Made by a program: the position numbers and the translations under genes | Part shown: positions 53,605-63,248 of the stretch, piece after piece | How positions within the stretch are numbered: position 1 is the stretch's first letter | Layout: each line of letters begins with the position of its first letter | Source of the DNA: Deltaproteobacteria bacterium | GTDB lineage: Bacteria; Desulfobacterota; Desulfobacteria; Desulfobacterales; SpSt-501 | Length of the DNA: 64,000 nucleotides | Direction: 5' to 3' | Assembly (NCBI GenBank): GCA_016219005.1 | Contig: JACRCN010000031.1 | Coordinates: 62,001-126,000 of the forward strand | The notes under the pieces: generated by a model | Databases searched by the model: none | Told to the model about the DNA's origin: nothing | The model's input: only the letters and a program-made list of their open reading frames with translations

Positions 53605-54306
53605 CTATATCCGGATCGCTCTCAGTTTGCTCAGGATCGGCTCGATCCGCTTCCGCTGCCCGGGAGGCAGCATCAACACCTTCATGGGACGGTTGGCGAT
53701 CAGGCCGTTTCCGGTGCAATGCAGGGTGCCGCCGGCGCAGGCCGTGCGCTTTTCTTCACTTGCCAGGACCTCCAGCACATCCAGCAGGTTCCCGCTGCAC
53801 CCGTCTGCATCCACGTGCTCGACGGTCTGAAGAAAAAGGGTATTCACCGCCAGCGCTACCTCGTCGACGTCGGCAAACCCCTTCTCCCCGCAGGGCGTGC
53901 GCGAGATGAAGCAGCGGCAGTTAAACGGCCTCAAGGCGTAAATCGAACACAAATCTTCCGCCAGAAGCGGGCATTTTCCCTTGGCGGACGCCTCGTTTTC
54001 TGCAGGCAGGTCATCATCCTCGGCGCACAACTCGGCCAGGGCATTGGTGGTGACCGCCGGCTGGAACCGTTTGAGCCCGCTTGCCTCGCGGACTCGCCTG
54101 AACAGTTTTTCGCGTTCCCCGGGCGGCAGGGTTTCGCAGATTTTGTATGCCTCCAGGGTGGTCAGGGTGACATGGGTGGTGCAGCACTGGTGGCAGTGCA
54201 TTTTGCACGCGGTTTCCTGCACGCGGATGAATTCGTCGTAGACGGCATAGATCCGGTCGAGGGCCTTGAGCTTGCGGGCGATTTCCATTTTTCTTCTATA
54301 ATGCAT
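53605..54306 (-). CDS. YkgJ-family cysteine-cluster protein
   Basis: 233 residues. The cluster CKMHCHQCCTTHVTLT (near 34) and the second group CPLLAEDLCSIYALRPFNCR (near 112-131), followed by FISRTPCG, match the zinc- or iron-chelating YkgJ/CxxCxxCC family, whose function is unclear. It is soluble. The ATG at 54306 abuts the stop of the GT9 gene; a second ATG at 54288 has a weak AGAAG ribosome site and may be the true start. It is the last gene of the glgP-GT9 operon, an unusual setting. Confidence 0.8.
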   Translation of the reverse strand: MHYRRKMEIARKLKALDRIYAVYDEFIRVQETACKMHCHQCCTTHVTLTTLEAYKICETLPPGEREKLFRRVREASGLKRFQPAVTTNALAELCAEDDDLPAENEASAKGKCPLLAEDLCSIYALRPFNCRCFISRTPCGEKGFADVDEVALAVNTLFLQTVEHVDADGCSGNLLDVLEVLASEEKRTACAGGTLHCTGNGLIANRPMKVLMLPPGQRKRIEPILSKLRAIRI

Positions 54307-55260
54307 TTAACGGGTGCGGACAACCCGTTGGAAAGCCTCCATGACATTTCCGGGGGTGATCCGCGCCAGGCAGTCTGCCGCCGCGCAATTTTCAGCCGCA
54401 GTCTCGAAACAGGGCACGCAATCGAGCGGCGGCTGTACGATCTCGACAGAGCGTCCCCGCGGTCGCCAGCGCATGGGATCGGTCGGCCCGAAGATCACGA
54501 CACTGGGTAGTTGCGCCCAGGCCGCAAGGTGGCTCGCGCCGGAATCATTGCCGATATAGGCCGCGGCGGATCGCAGCAGGGCCAGCAGTTCGATGCTGCC
54601 GCCCGGGCGGTGAACGGTGGCTTCGCGGCGCGCAAGCCCCGGCAGCAGGTCCTGTTCGGCCGGACCGATCACGAACTCCGGGCTCAGCCGGAGGTCCCCA
54701 AGCTGCCGGGCGACATCCCAAAAACCCGAAAGCGGCCAGCGTTTGCGCCGGCTGCCGGCGCCGGGGTGGATGAGGACGGTCTTTGAGCGGTTTTTTTCGA
54801 CCGGAGGGGCCGTAAATGGGACCGTTTCCGGAAGCGTGCGCTCCCGCTCCGGCAGAAGGCCGCATCCCCGGATGTGCTCCAGTGCGTGCTCGGTCACGTG
54901 GATGCGCTGATCGGCCGGCGGCCGCGGCGGGATTCGGCAGACGCGGGTGTCGCCGATGCGCTGAAGGGCTGAGACCAGAGTCTGCGACCGGGAAAAGACC
55001 AGGAAGTGCGTATACGGGGCAAGGAGGCGCCGGGCTTCGAGTCCGGCCGCACCCGCGAAGAGGGAGGCTGTCCAGGCGGCCTCGATCGGAAACCAGGCTT
55101 CGACCAGTCCCTCGGCCGCGGCCAGCCGTCCCAGGTGCTCTTGGCAGAGTATGCCGACCGGGCAAAAATAGCGCCGGAGCGCGGCGATGACCGGGAAGAT
55201 GCAGACGAGATCCCCCAATGCTCCCTGATGTACGATGAGCAGTGCGGGAAGCCTCGGCAT
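54307..55260 (-). CDS. Glycosyltransferase family 9 (heptosyltransferase-like)
   Basis: 317 residues with the two-domain GT-B fold. Typical tracts: VHQGALGDLVCIFPVIAAL at the N-terminus, VLIHPGAGSRRKRWP, FVIGPAEQDLL, RSAAAYIGNDSGASHLAAWA and SVVIFGPTDPMRW. Such enzymes add heptoses to the lipopolysaccharide core. It starts 3 bases after the glycogen phosphorylase stop, so the two are co-transcribed and probably coupled; the metabolic link is not obvious. No other lipopolysaccharide gene is in the window. Confidence 0.88.
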   Translation of the reverse strand: MPRLPALLIVHQGALGDLVCIFPVIAALRRYFCPVGILCQEHLGRLAAAEGLVEAWFPIEAAWTASLFAGAAGLEARRLLAPYTHFLVFSRSQTLVSALQRIGDTRVCRIPPRPPADQRIHVTEHALEHIRGCGLLPERERTLPETVPFTAPPVEKNRSKTVLIHPGAGSRRKRWPLSGFWDVARQLGDLRLSPEFVIGPAEQDLLPGLARREATVHRPGGSIELLALLRSAAAYIGNDSGASHLAAWAQLPSVVIFGPTDPMRWRPRGRSVEIVQPPLDCVPCFETAAENCAAADCLARITPGNVMEAFQRVVRTR

Positions 55261-55263
55261 TCT

Positions 55264-57813
55264 CTATTTTCGCGCCTGGCGCGGGGCCGCATCCGCTTTG
55301 GCGGCCGCGGGCCCCGATTTTTGTTGCTCGATGTGGTTGCGCTCGATGGGCACCGGCTCGGCGTGCCAGATGTCCTGGTTGTACTCGAGAATGGTGCGGT
55401 CCGAGGAGAACTTGCCGATGCGGGCGACGTTCAGGATGGATTTCTTCGTCCAGGCCTCGCTGTCGCAGTACAGGGCGTCGATCTCCATCTGGGCGCGATG
55501 ATAGGCGTCGAAGTCGGCCAGCACCATGTAGCGGTCGTCGTTCAGGAGCAGGTCGACGAGCGGCTGAAACAGCCCGCGGTCATCCGGGCTGAAGAAACCA
55601 TCGCGGAGCAGGTCGATCGACTGCTTCAGAAACGGGTTGCCGGCGTAATAGTCATACGGGCGGTAGGAGGGCCGCGTGGCGACGACTTCCTCGGTGGTGA
55701 GGCCGAAGATGAACAGGTTCTCCCGGCCGACCTCTTCCATGATCTCGATGTTGGCGCCGTCGAGGGTCCCGATGGTGAGGGCGCCGTTCATGGCGAACTT
55801 CATGTTGCTGGTGCCGGAGGCCTCGTAGCCGGCGGTGGAGATCTGCTCGGAAACATCCGCGCCGGGGAAAATCACCTCGGCCAGGGTGACGCGGTAATTC
55901 GGGAGAAAGACCACCTTGAGGCTCTGGTTGGTGGCGGTGTCGCGGTTGATCATGTCGGCCACGTGGCAGATCAGCCGGATGATCAGCTTGGCCGTGTGGT
56001 AGGCCGGGGCGGCCTTGCCGCCGAAGAAAAAGGTGTGGGGGTGGATCCGGAATTCCTTGTCCTCCTTGAGTTTCAACCAGAGATAGACCACGTGCAGGAT
56101 GTTCAGGAGCTGGCGCTTGTATTCGTGGATGCGCTTGACCTGCACATCGAAGATCGAATCCGGGTCGAGCCGCTCGCCGGTGATCTTGAAGGCCAGGTCC
56201 GCCAGGCGCTGCTTGTTGCGGCGCTTGATCTCGCGCCACTCCCGGCGGCAGTCGGCATCCTCGGTCAGCGGCTCGATGCGCTTGAGCTCGAAGAGGTCCT
56301 TGGCCCAGCCGCTGCCGATGTGGCGGGTGATCAGACCGGACAACTCCGGATTGGCGGCCAGCAGCCAGCGGCGGGGGGTGACGCCGTTGGTCTTGTTGTT
56401 GAAGCGGCCGGGGTACATCTCGTCGAAGTTCCTTAGCTCCTTTTCGCGCAGCAGCCGGCTGTGGAGCGCGGCCACCCCGTTGACCGAGTGCGAGCCGACA
56501 ATCGCCAGATGGGCCATGCGTACCCGCTTCTCCGGCCCTTCCTCGATCAATGACATGTCGCGTTTGCGGTCGCCGTCGTGCATGAAGCGGATGGATACAT
56601 CCTTGATAAAGCGCCGGTTGATCTCATAGATGATTTCCAGGTGCCGGGGCAGAAGCCGCTGGAACATGGGCAGCGACCATTTTTCCATGGCCTCGGAGAG
56701 CAGCGTGTGGTTGGTGTAAGCACAGGTGCGGGTGGTGAGGTCCCAGGCCTTTTCCCAGCTCATGTTGTAGCTGTCCAGGAACAGGCGCATCAACTCGGCG
56801 ACGGCAAGCGAGGGGTGCGTGTCGTTCATCTGGATGGCGACCTTGTCGGGGAAGGCGTCGAAGTTGTCGTGGTTGACGAGGTAGCGCCGGACGATGTCCT
56901 TGATCGAGCAGGAGACGAAAAAATACTGCTGCTTCAGCCGCAGCTCTCGGCCCTCGTAGAACTCATCGCTGGGATAAAGCACTTTGGAGATGTTTTCAGA
57001 GACGTTCTTCTCTTCCACGGCCTTGAGATAGTCGCCGTGCTGGAAATAGTTCAGATCGAACTCCTTGGATGCTCGAGCCGACCACAGTCTCAAGGTGTTC
57101 ACCGTGTTGTTGCCATAGCCGGCAATAGGAATGTCGTGTGGAATGCCCACCACGTCGTTCGTGTCGACCCACTCGCTCTTGAGCGTGCCGTCCGGCAGCC
57201 GGGTCTGCTTGACCCGGCCGTAGAAATGGACCGTGAAGATGACTTCCGGATGGGCAATTTCCCAGGGGGTTCCGTAGCGCAGCCAGTTTTCGGGCAGTTC
57301 CACCTGTTGCAGGTTGCGGATCTCCTGGTCGAAAATTCCGAACTCGTAGCGGATGCCGTAGCCCATGGCCGGGATTTCGAGCGTCGCCAGCGAATCCAGG
57401 AAGCAGGCGGCCAGGCGGCCCAGGCCGCCGTTGCCAAGCCCCATGTCCGGCTCCTCGGCCGCAAGCTCCTCCACATCGATGGAGAGTTCCTCCATGGCCT
57501 TGCGGGATTCTTCGTACATGCCCAGGTTGATCAGGTTGTTGACCAGCACGCGGCCCATCAGGTATTCGGCGGACAGGTAGTAAACCCGCTTGACGTTGTC
57601 GGTGTAGTATTTCTGCTGGGTCTTGATCCAGCGTTCGATCAGCCGATCGCGGGCGGCGAGGGCCAGTGACAGGTAAAGGTCGCGGTTGGTGGAGGTATGC
57701 TGGTCCTTGGAGAGCGAATACTCCAGGTGGCTGGCGAAGGAAAGCTGAATGCTCTGGGCGTCCAACCCTTTGCGGAAAGTACCCCACGATTGGAAGAGTT
57801 TGCTCTTCTTCAT
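55264..57813 (-). CDS. glgP: Glycogen/alpha-glucan phosphorylase
   Basis: 849 residues, the full length of the GT35 family. It releases glucose 1-phosphate from alpha-1,4-glucans using pyridoxal phosphate. Seen along the chain: YYLSAEYLMGRVLVNNL (near 78), DMGLGNGGLGRLAACFLDS (near 122), QMNDTHPSLAVAELMR (near 330), and the cofactor region ASGTSNMKFAMNGALTIGTLDGAN with the PLP lysine in SNMKF (near 673). It heads the operon glgP-GT9-YkgJ and has a textbook promoter. Confidence 0.96.
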   Translation of the reverse strand: MKKSKLFQSWGTFRKGLDAQSIQLSFASHLEYSLSKDQHTSTNRDLYLSLALAARDRLIERWIKTQQKYYTDNVKRVYYLSAEYLMGRVLVNNLINLGMYEESRKAMEELSIDVEELAAEEPDMGLGNGGLGRLAACFLDSLATLEIPAMGYGIRYEFGIFDQEIRNLQQVELPENWLRYGTPWEIAHPEVIFTVHFYGRVKQTRLPDGTLKSEWVDTNDVVGIPHDIPIAGYGNNTVNTLRLWSARASKEFDLNYFQHGDYLKAVEEKNVSENISKVLYPSDEFYEGRELRLKQQYFFVSCSIKDIVRRYLVNHDNFDAFPDKVAIQMNDTHPSLAVAELMRLFLDSYNMSWEKAWDLTTRTCAYTNHTLLSEAMEKWSLPMFQRLLPRHLEIIYEINRRFIKDVSIRFMHDGDRKRDMSLIEEGPEKRVRMAHLAIVGSHSVNGVAALHSRLLREKELRNFDEMYPGRFNNKTNGVTPRRWLLAANPELSGLITRHIGSGWAKDLFELKRIEPLTEDADCRREWREIKRRNKQRLADLAFKITGERLDPDSIFDVQVKRIHEYKRQLLNILHVVYLWLKLKEDKEFRIHPHTFFFGGKAAPAYHTAKLIIRLICHVADMINRDTATNQSLKVVFLPNYRVTLAEVIFPGADVSEQISTAGYEASGTSNMKFAMNGALTIGTLDGANIEIMEEVGRENLFIFGLTTEEVVATRPSYRPYDYYAGNPFLKQSIDLLRDGFFSPDDRGLFQPLVDLLLNDDRYMVLADFDAYHRAQMEIDALYCDSEAWTKKSILNVARIGKFSSDRTILEYNQDIWHAEPVPIERNHIEQQKSGPAAAKADAAPRQARK

Positions 57814-57912
57814 GAAAATCTCCTTGCAGTGCAGAAACGACAGGTTCGCTGTCTCAGATCAGAATGGCACCTCGGGAAGGGAATAAAGATAAGCGTCCAT
57901 TCTTAATAGAAA

Positions 57913-57941
57913 ATTTTATCATGACGATGGTTGAGAGTCAA
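57913..57941 (-). promoter_or_regulatory. Sigma-70 promoter for glgP
   Basis: On the minus strand TTGACT (57936-57941), 17 bases, TAAAAT (57913-57918). The leader is about 95 bases before ATG 57813. No operator was recognised. Confidence 0.7.
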
Positions 57942-58021
57942 ATTGTTACGGTCCGAATCCGGTTGTGCGGGGGGCTGTTATGATCTAAGATGAGTCCGCA
58001 GGACAAGGATCCCCAACCCTC

Positions 58022-59278
58022 ATGTTGAGAGAGCAAAAACCCATGGCAGAACCCGTTGAACCGTCATCCGCCGTCTGGCCCGCGGTTGAGATATCCCCGC
58101 GTGCGGCCAAGAAGATAGCCTCCGGGGTTTTGTGGGTCTATTCGAACGAGGTCGAGAGCCGGGACGAGCAGCCGGCGACCGCCTACCTGTGCCGCTTTAC
58201 GCGCAACGGCCGGGCGGTTGCAGCCGGCTACTTCAATAAGCACTCCCTGATCGCCGGCCGGGTGCTCACCTTCGGCGATGCGCCGGACCTCGATCGACTG
58301 GTCACCCGGCGGCTGCGGGAGGCCTTCGCGCGGCGGGCGACGGGCGTTGCCGGCGACGCGGCGCGGCTGGTCTTCTCGGAGGCGGACTTGCTCCCCGGGC
58401 TCGTGCTCGACTTCTACCCGCCCGATGCCGTCCTGCAGAGCGGCACCGCCGGCATGGACCTGCTGCTGCCGGTCCTGGAGGGCTGCGTGCCGCACCTGAT
58501 CGAAGAGGTGTTCGGCCATAAGCTGCAGGGACTGGTGGTGCGGTGCGATGCGGGTGTCCGCAGGCTGGAGGTGGTCGACATGTTCAGCCGGGTGTGCTTC
58601 GGAGACCGGGAGCGCCTGGCCCTGGCGACCGTGGCCGAACACGGAGTGCGGGTGGTCGCCGATCTCGTCGGCGGCCAGAAGACCGGCTTCTTCCTCGACC
58701 AACGGGACAACCGCCTGTTCTTGGGCAGCCGGGTGCGGCAGATGCCCGGCGCCCGCGTGCTGGATCTCTTCTGCTACTCCGGGGGATGGGGACTGCGGGC
58801 GCTGCGGGAAGGCGCCGGGCACGTGACCTTCGTCGACCAGAACCGTGAGGCCCTGCATCTGCTCGAAAAGGGCTTGGCCGCCAACGCGGTCCCGCCGGAG
58901 GCCGCCGAGCCCGTCCGGGCGGATGTCTTCGAGTTCCTCGCCCGCGATCAGGCGCTCTATGACGTGGTCGTGGCGGACCCGCCGGCGTTCGTCAAATCCC
59001 GGAAGAACCTGGCCCAGGCGATCAAGGCCTATCAGAAGCTCAACCGGCTGGCCTGGCGCCGGGTCAGGCCCGGCGGACTGTTGATCACCTGCAGCTGCAG
59101 TCACCACCTGGCCGAGGGCGATTTCCTCAACCTGCTGGCCGCCGCTGTCGCCCGGGAGGAGGGGCTGGCCCAGATCGTCCACCGGGGCGGGCAGGCCGCA
59201 GACCATCCGGTTCTGTTGTCCATGCCCGAGACCGCCTATCTCAAGTGCGTCGGGCTTCTGAAAATGAAACCGGAATGA
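58022..59278 (+). CDS. Class I rRNA (cytosine-C5)-methyltransferase, RlmI-like
   Basis: 418 residues. An N-terminal PUA-like domain (about 20-95: AAKKIASGVLWVYSNEV) is followed by the RlmI central domain (DLLPGLVLDFYP) and the SAM-dependent Rossmann fold: VLDLFCYSGGWGLRAL (near 247), FVDQNREAL, VVADPPAFVKSRK (near 318) and the catalytic region LITCSCSHHL (near 357). RlmI methylates cytosine in 23S rRNA. A second in-frame ATG at 58043 is a possible start. Solitary gene, divergent from glgP. Confidence 0.9.
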   Translation: MLREQKPMAEPVEPSSAVWPAVEISPRAAKKIASGVLWVYSNEVESRDEQPATAYLCRFTRNGRAVAAGYFNKHSLIAGRVLTFGDAPDLDRLVTRRLREAFARRATGVAGDAARLVFSEADLLPGLVLDFYPPDAVLQSGTAGMDLLLPVLEGCVPHLIEEVFGHKLQGLVVRCDAGVRRLEVVDMFSRVCFGDRERLALATVAEHGVRVVADLVGGQKTGFFLDQRDNRLFLGSRVRQMPGARVLDLFCYSGGWGLRALREGAGHVTFVDQNREALHLLEKGLAANAVPPEAAEPVRADVFEFLARDQALYDVVVADPPAFVKSRKNLAQAIKAYQKLNRLAWRRVRPGGLLITCSCSHHLAEGDFLNLLAAAVAREEGLAQIVHRGGQAADHPVLLSMPETAYLKCVGLLKMKPE

Positions 59279-59463
59279 CGTCGGGGCATGCAATGTCAAT
59301 CGGGTGCAACATTTTGCTTGCTTTTGAATTGCGTCTGTCATATCGGGTCTCGTCGGTCCGGGACCCGAACGCCGGCCGGAGAGCACCCCGCCCCTGAGGC
59401 CTGGGCGCACTCCTGCCCGTTTTGGCCTCGACACGATGGGCTCAAAGCGGAAAGGATAAGCCC

Positions 59464-60723
59464 ATGACCGCCACTCATAAAGATTTTTATTTCTTCAGCG
59501 AGTTCCTGGCGCGCAAGCTGTACCACCCGGACGGCAGCTGTCTCGGCCGGGTCGTCGACCTGGTCGCCGAGAGGGTCGAACCTTACCCGGTGGTGACGGG
59601 CCTGATGATCCGCCGGGGAGTTCGGGGGCCCAGGGCGTTTCTGCCATGGTCCGCCGTGAGCCGTATCGACCCGCACCTCATGGTTTCCCCGGATTCGATC
59701 CAGCAGTCCGAAGCGCCCGAGCGCGGTGGGAAAATGGCATTTCTGCGGGAAGAGGTCCTGGACAAGCAGATTGTGGACACCTTCGGCGCCAAGGTCGTCC
59801 GGGTCAATGATCTTCAGTTTCTGAGCCTCGAATCCCAACTGCGGCTGGTGCATGTGGATGTGGGGTTCCGCGGGCTGATGCGCCGGGTGGGCTGGAAAAA
59901 TTGGGTCTCCGCGGTGCTGCGCTGGTTGTTTGCATACGAACTGCCCGATCATTTCATCCCGTGGAAGTATGTTCAGCTCCTTTCCGCCGGCTCCGGCCCC
60001 CTGCATTTGAGCGTCTCCCAAAAAAAGCTCGGACAGCTTCATCCTGCTGAGTTGGCGGACATCCTTGAGGATTTAGGCGGCCGCGACAGGTCCGCGATTT
60101 TTCATGCCCTGGACACCGAAACCGCGGCGGACACCCTGGAGGAAATCGATGACCCCAAGCTGCAGAAGGCCCTGATCGAAACCGTTACCGTTGAGAAAGC
60201 CTCCGACATCATCGAGGAAATGTCGGAGGCCGACGCGGTCGATCTGCTGGCGGACTTGCCTCAAGATACCGCCGATGAAATCCTGGACAGTATGGAAGAG
60301 GAGTGGGCGGACGATCTCCGGGAGCTTTTGGTTCACCCGGAGGAAACCGCCGGCGGCATGATGACCACCGCCTATCTCGGTCTGGCGCCCGACATGACCG
60401 CGGCCGCCGCCTGGCAGCATCTGAGGGATGATGCGATCGACCTGGAAGTCATCGATTATGTGTATGTGGTGGATGGGCAAGACGTGCTGCAGGGGGTGGT
60501 GAGCATCCGCGACTTGCTCACCAGCCCGCCGCAGAAGTGCCTCGCCGACATTCAGTCCTCCCGGCTGGTCACGGTCGCACCGGACGCGGACAAGGACGAG
60601 GCCGTCGAATTGCTGGCCAAGTACGGATTCAAGGCCCTGCCGGTCGTGGACGAGCAAAATCGCCTGACGGGAGTGATCAGCTTTCGCAGCGCGCTGGAGG
60701 TCTTGGCTCCGGATGCCGGCTGA
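59464..60723 (+). CDS. Soluble PRC-barrel / MgtE_N / CBS protein
   Basis: 419 residues without any membrane helix. Two PRC-barrel-like segments (about 8-75 and 90-170: YHPDGSCLGRVVDLVAE, FGAKVVRVNDLQFL) precede an MgtE N-terminal helical domain (about 185-285: LHPAELADILEDLG, ADAVDLLADLPQDTADEIL) and a pair of CBS domains (about 290-415: ETAGGMMTTAYLGL, YVVDGQDVLQGVVSIRDLL, LPVVDEQNRLTGVISF). These are the magnesium-sensing domains of the MgtE channel without the channel. The Nramp-related transporter starts 111 bases on, on the same strand, so this is probably its cytoplasmic regulator. AAGGA precedes ATG 59464. Confidence 0.88.
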   Translation: MTATHKDFYFFSEFLARKLYHPDGSCLGRVVDLVAERVEPYPVVTGLMIRRGVRGPRAFLPWSAVSRIDPHLMVSPDSIQQSEAPERGGKMAFLREEVLDKQIVDTFGAKVVRVNDLQFLSLESQLRLVHVDVGFRGLMRRVGWKNWVSAVLRWLFAYELPDHFIPWKYVQLLSAGSGPLHLSVSQKKLGQLHPAELADILEDLGGRDRSAIFHALDTETAADTLEEIDDPKLQKALIETVTVEKASDIIEEMSEADAVDLLADLPQDTADEILDSMEEEWADDLRELLVHPEETAGGMMTTAYLGLAPDMTAAAAWQHLRDDAIDLEVIDYVYVVDGQDVLQGVVSIRDLLTSPPQKCLADIQSSRLVTVAPDADKDEAVELLAKYGFKALPVVDEQNRLTGVISFRSALEVLAPDAG

Positions 60724-60834
60724 CGAAGGCGCGCGGCGGTTTCACCGCCGTCCCGGCGGCCCTGCGGCGTATGCCGGCATGAACCCTTCGCGCGTTGCGG
60801 CTGCCGCTTTTCCGGATTCCTGGGGATATGACGC

Positions 60835-62097
60835 ATGCACGCATATTGGAAATGGATGGCCAACCCGAACAGGCCTTTTTGGAAGAACCTCAGCCTTTTC
60901 TTCATCCTCATGGGCCCCGGGATCATCACCTCGAACGTGGACAACGACGCCGGCGGCATCACCACGTATTCCCTGGCGGGCGCCCAGTATGGGCTCAAGT
61001 TGATCTGGTTGCTGATCCCGATCATGATTTCCCTGATCGTGGTGCAGGAAATGTGCTCGCGCATGGGAGTCGTGACCGGCAAGGGCCTCTCGGACCTGAT
61101 CCGCGAAAAGTTCGGCGCCAAGATCACGTTTTATCTCATGATCGGCATGTTTCTGACCAACATGGGCAACGTGATCTCGGAGTTCGCCGGGGTCGCCGCC
61201 GGGATGGAGGTGTTCGGCGTCAGCAAATTCATCTCGGTGCCCATCAGCGCCGTTCTGGTCTGGGCCATGGTGGTCAAGGGCACCTACAAGCAGATTGAGA
61301 AAATTTTCCTGGCGGCCTGCGTGTTCTACATCGCCTACGTCGTCACGGGCGTCATCGTGAAGCCGGATTGGAGCGAGGTCCTGGGCCAGTTGGTCCACCC
61401 CCGATTGAGCCTCGATCCCTCCGAGATGACCATGGTCGTCGGTCTGGTCGGAACGACCATCGCGCCCTGGATGCAGTTTTATCTCCAAGCCTCCATCGTC
61501 GAGAAAGGCATCCGGATGGACGAGTACAAATTCGCCCGGTTCGACGTCGTCATGGGCTCGATCGTCGTCCACGTGGTGGCCTTCTTCATCATCCTGGTCT
61601 GCGCCGAAACCCTGCACAAGCACGGCATCGCGATCGAAACCGCCAAGGACGCCGCGCTTTCCCTGGCCCCGCTGGCGGGTGATTACTGCACTTTCCTGTT
61701 TGCGTTCGGCCTGGTCAATGCCTCCCTGTTCGCCGCCTCCATCCTGCCGCTGTCCACCACCTACCTGATCTGCGAAGGGCTGGGGTGGGAAACCGGGATC
61801 GACAAGAAGTTTGTCGAGGCGCCCGAGTTCTACGGGTTTTACTCGTTGATGATTTTTCTCGGGGCGGGCATCATCCTGCTGCCCGGCATGCCGCTGATCG
61901 CCATCATGTATGTCTCGCAGGTCATCAACGGCATCGTGCTGCCGGTGGTCCTGATATTCATCCTGCTGCTGGTCAACGACCGCAACCTGATGCAGGATCA
62001 CACCAACGGCCCGCTGTTCAATACCGTGGCCTGGCTGACCACGGTGGTGATGATCGTTCTGACGGGGGTGCTTCTCGTGGGAACGCTTCAGGCGTGA
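60835..62097 (+). CDS. Nramp-related divalent metal transporter
   Basis: 420 residues, 10 to 11 membrane helices, SLC11/Nramp fold. Helix 1 carries SNVDNDAGGITTYSLAGAQY where classical Nramp has DPGN, and helix 6 has TIAPWMQFY where classical Nramp has MPH, so the metal-binding methionine is replaced by alanine. These changes are expected for Nramp-related magnesium transporters and argue against manganese or iron as the substrate, although this is inference. GGGGA lies 8 bases before the ATG. Its partner is the upstream soluble MgtE_N/CBS protein. It converges with the DHS-like gene. Confidence 0.88.
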   Translation: MHAYWKWMANPNRPFWKNLSLFFILMGPGIITSNVDNDAGGITTYSLAGAQYGLKLIWLLIPIMISLIVVQEMCSRMGVVTGKGLSDLIREKFGAKITFYLMIGMFLTNMGNVISEFAGVAAGMEVFGVSKFISVPISAVLVWAMVVKGTYKQIEKIFLAACVFYIAYVVTGVIVKPDWSEVLGQLVHPRLSLDPSEMTMVVGLVGTTIAPWMQFYLQASIVEKGIRMDEYKFARFDVVMGSIVVHVVAFFIILVCAETLHKHGIAIETAKDAALSLAPLAGDYCTFLFAFGLVNASLFAASILPLSTTYLICEGLGWETGIDKKFVEAPEFYGFYSLMIFLGAGIILLPGMPLIAIMYVSQVINGIVLPVVLIFILLLVNDRNLMQDHTNGPLFNTVAWLTTVVMIVLTGVLLVGTLQA

Positions 62098-62226
62098 TGA
62101 TTTTCGAAGTTGGGGACGGCCCTGTGCGGGATGCGCAACACTCCCGGAAAGCGGTATTGCACGGCCGCGGGAAAGCGGGATTGCGGAATGGCTTCGCGCG
62201 AACCGGCCGCCGTGGCGGGTTGTCTT

Positions 62227-63243
62227 TCAGCCGAACAGCTTGCTCCACTCGCGGCGCTTACGCTTTTTCCAGCCCTTCTGGTGGTAGAGGTGGCTTACGA
62301 TGAGCGGCACAACGGTGGTGGCCTCGGCGAACACCATCTGCTCGTAGGTCGTGTCCACCTTGCCCCAGGAGGCGGCCTCCTTGAGGGTCGAGCTCGAGCA
62401 GGCGCCATCGCGCGCGTCGGCCACCGTGATCTGCACGGCGTACTGGTGCATGGGGACTTGCCTGCCGAGCACCTCGGCGCAGATGACGGTGTCCTGGACG
62501 AAGTTCTTGGGCACCCCGCCGCCGATCATGAAAAGCCCTGTGGCCTTCGCCTCCATTTTGATCCGGGTCAGTTCGTAAAAATCGCGCACGGAATCGATGC
62601 TCACATGCTGTTCGGGGCGGTCAATCTGGTGCTTGACCAGGCCGAAGCCGGCGCTCGAGTCCGTGAAGGCCGGGCAGAAGATCGGCACGTTGTGCCGGAA
62701 GGCGAGCTCGACGAGAGAGCCCTTTTTGACGGCGTGCCGGGTCAGGTAGCGGCCCATCTCGCGGATGAACTCCCGGGAGGAGGTGGGCCGGGGCTCCAGG
62801 CCATCGGCAATTTTCTTCACGGTCATGTCACAGGTCTGCAGCTGCCCCTCGTCGATGTAGGTGTCGTAGATCCGGTCGATGTAGTGCTTGCGCAGCTCGC
62901 GGTCGTCTGCGAAGGGGCTGCCCTGATAGTGCTTGAACCCCAGGGCTTCGAAGAAGTCCATGTCCACGATGGCCGCACCGGTCGACACCACCACGTCCAC
63001 CATGTTGTACCGGATCATGTCGGCATAAACCTGCATGCAGCCGCCGGCGCTGGTGCTGCCGGCCAGCGTAAGCACGATGGTGCAGCCCCGGTCCCTGAGC
63101 ATGCGTTCAAGGATGTCGGCCGCGGCGGCCGTGTCCCGCGAGCTGAAGGACATCCCGCGCATGGCCGCGATGATGGGGGTGGCGTTGAACGACGCGATGT
63201 CGACGTGCTTGACCGTCTTCTTGAGCAAGCCTTTCTTCTGCAT
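62227..63243 (-). CDS. Deoxyhypusine synthase-like protein
   Basis: 338 residues. Bacteria lack eIF5A, yet this protein keeps the deoxyhypusine synthase fold: TLAGSTSAGGCMQVYADMI, VSTGAAIVDMDF, FCPAFTDSSAGFGL and the catalytic lysine motif EAASWGKVD (near 307). Bacterial homologues are reported or suspected to act on polyamines, for example in homospermidine-type synthesis from spermidine or putrescine. It lies 5 bases after the agmatinase gene on the same strand, which strongly supports a polyamine role. GAGGGAT precedes the ATG. The real substrate cannot be told from sequence. Confidence 0.88.
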   Translation of the reverse strand: MQKKGLLKKTVKHVDIASFNATPIIAAMRGMSFSSRDTAAAADILERMLRDRGCTIVLTLAGSTSAGGCMQVYADMIRYNMVDVVVSTGAAIVDMDFFEALGFKHYQGSPFADDRELRKHYIDRIYDTYIDEGQLQTCDMTVKKIADGLEPRPTSSREFIREMGRYLTRHAVKKGSLVELAFRHNVPIFCPAFTDSSAGFGLVKHQIDRPEQHVSIDSVRDFYELTRIKMEAKATGLFMIGGGVPKNFVQDTVICAEVLGRQVPMHQYAVQITVADARDGACSSSTLKEAASWGKVDTTYEQMVFAEATTVVPLIVSHLYHQKGWKKRKRREWSKLFG

Positions 63244-63248
63244 GCGGA

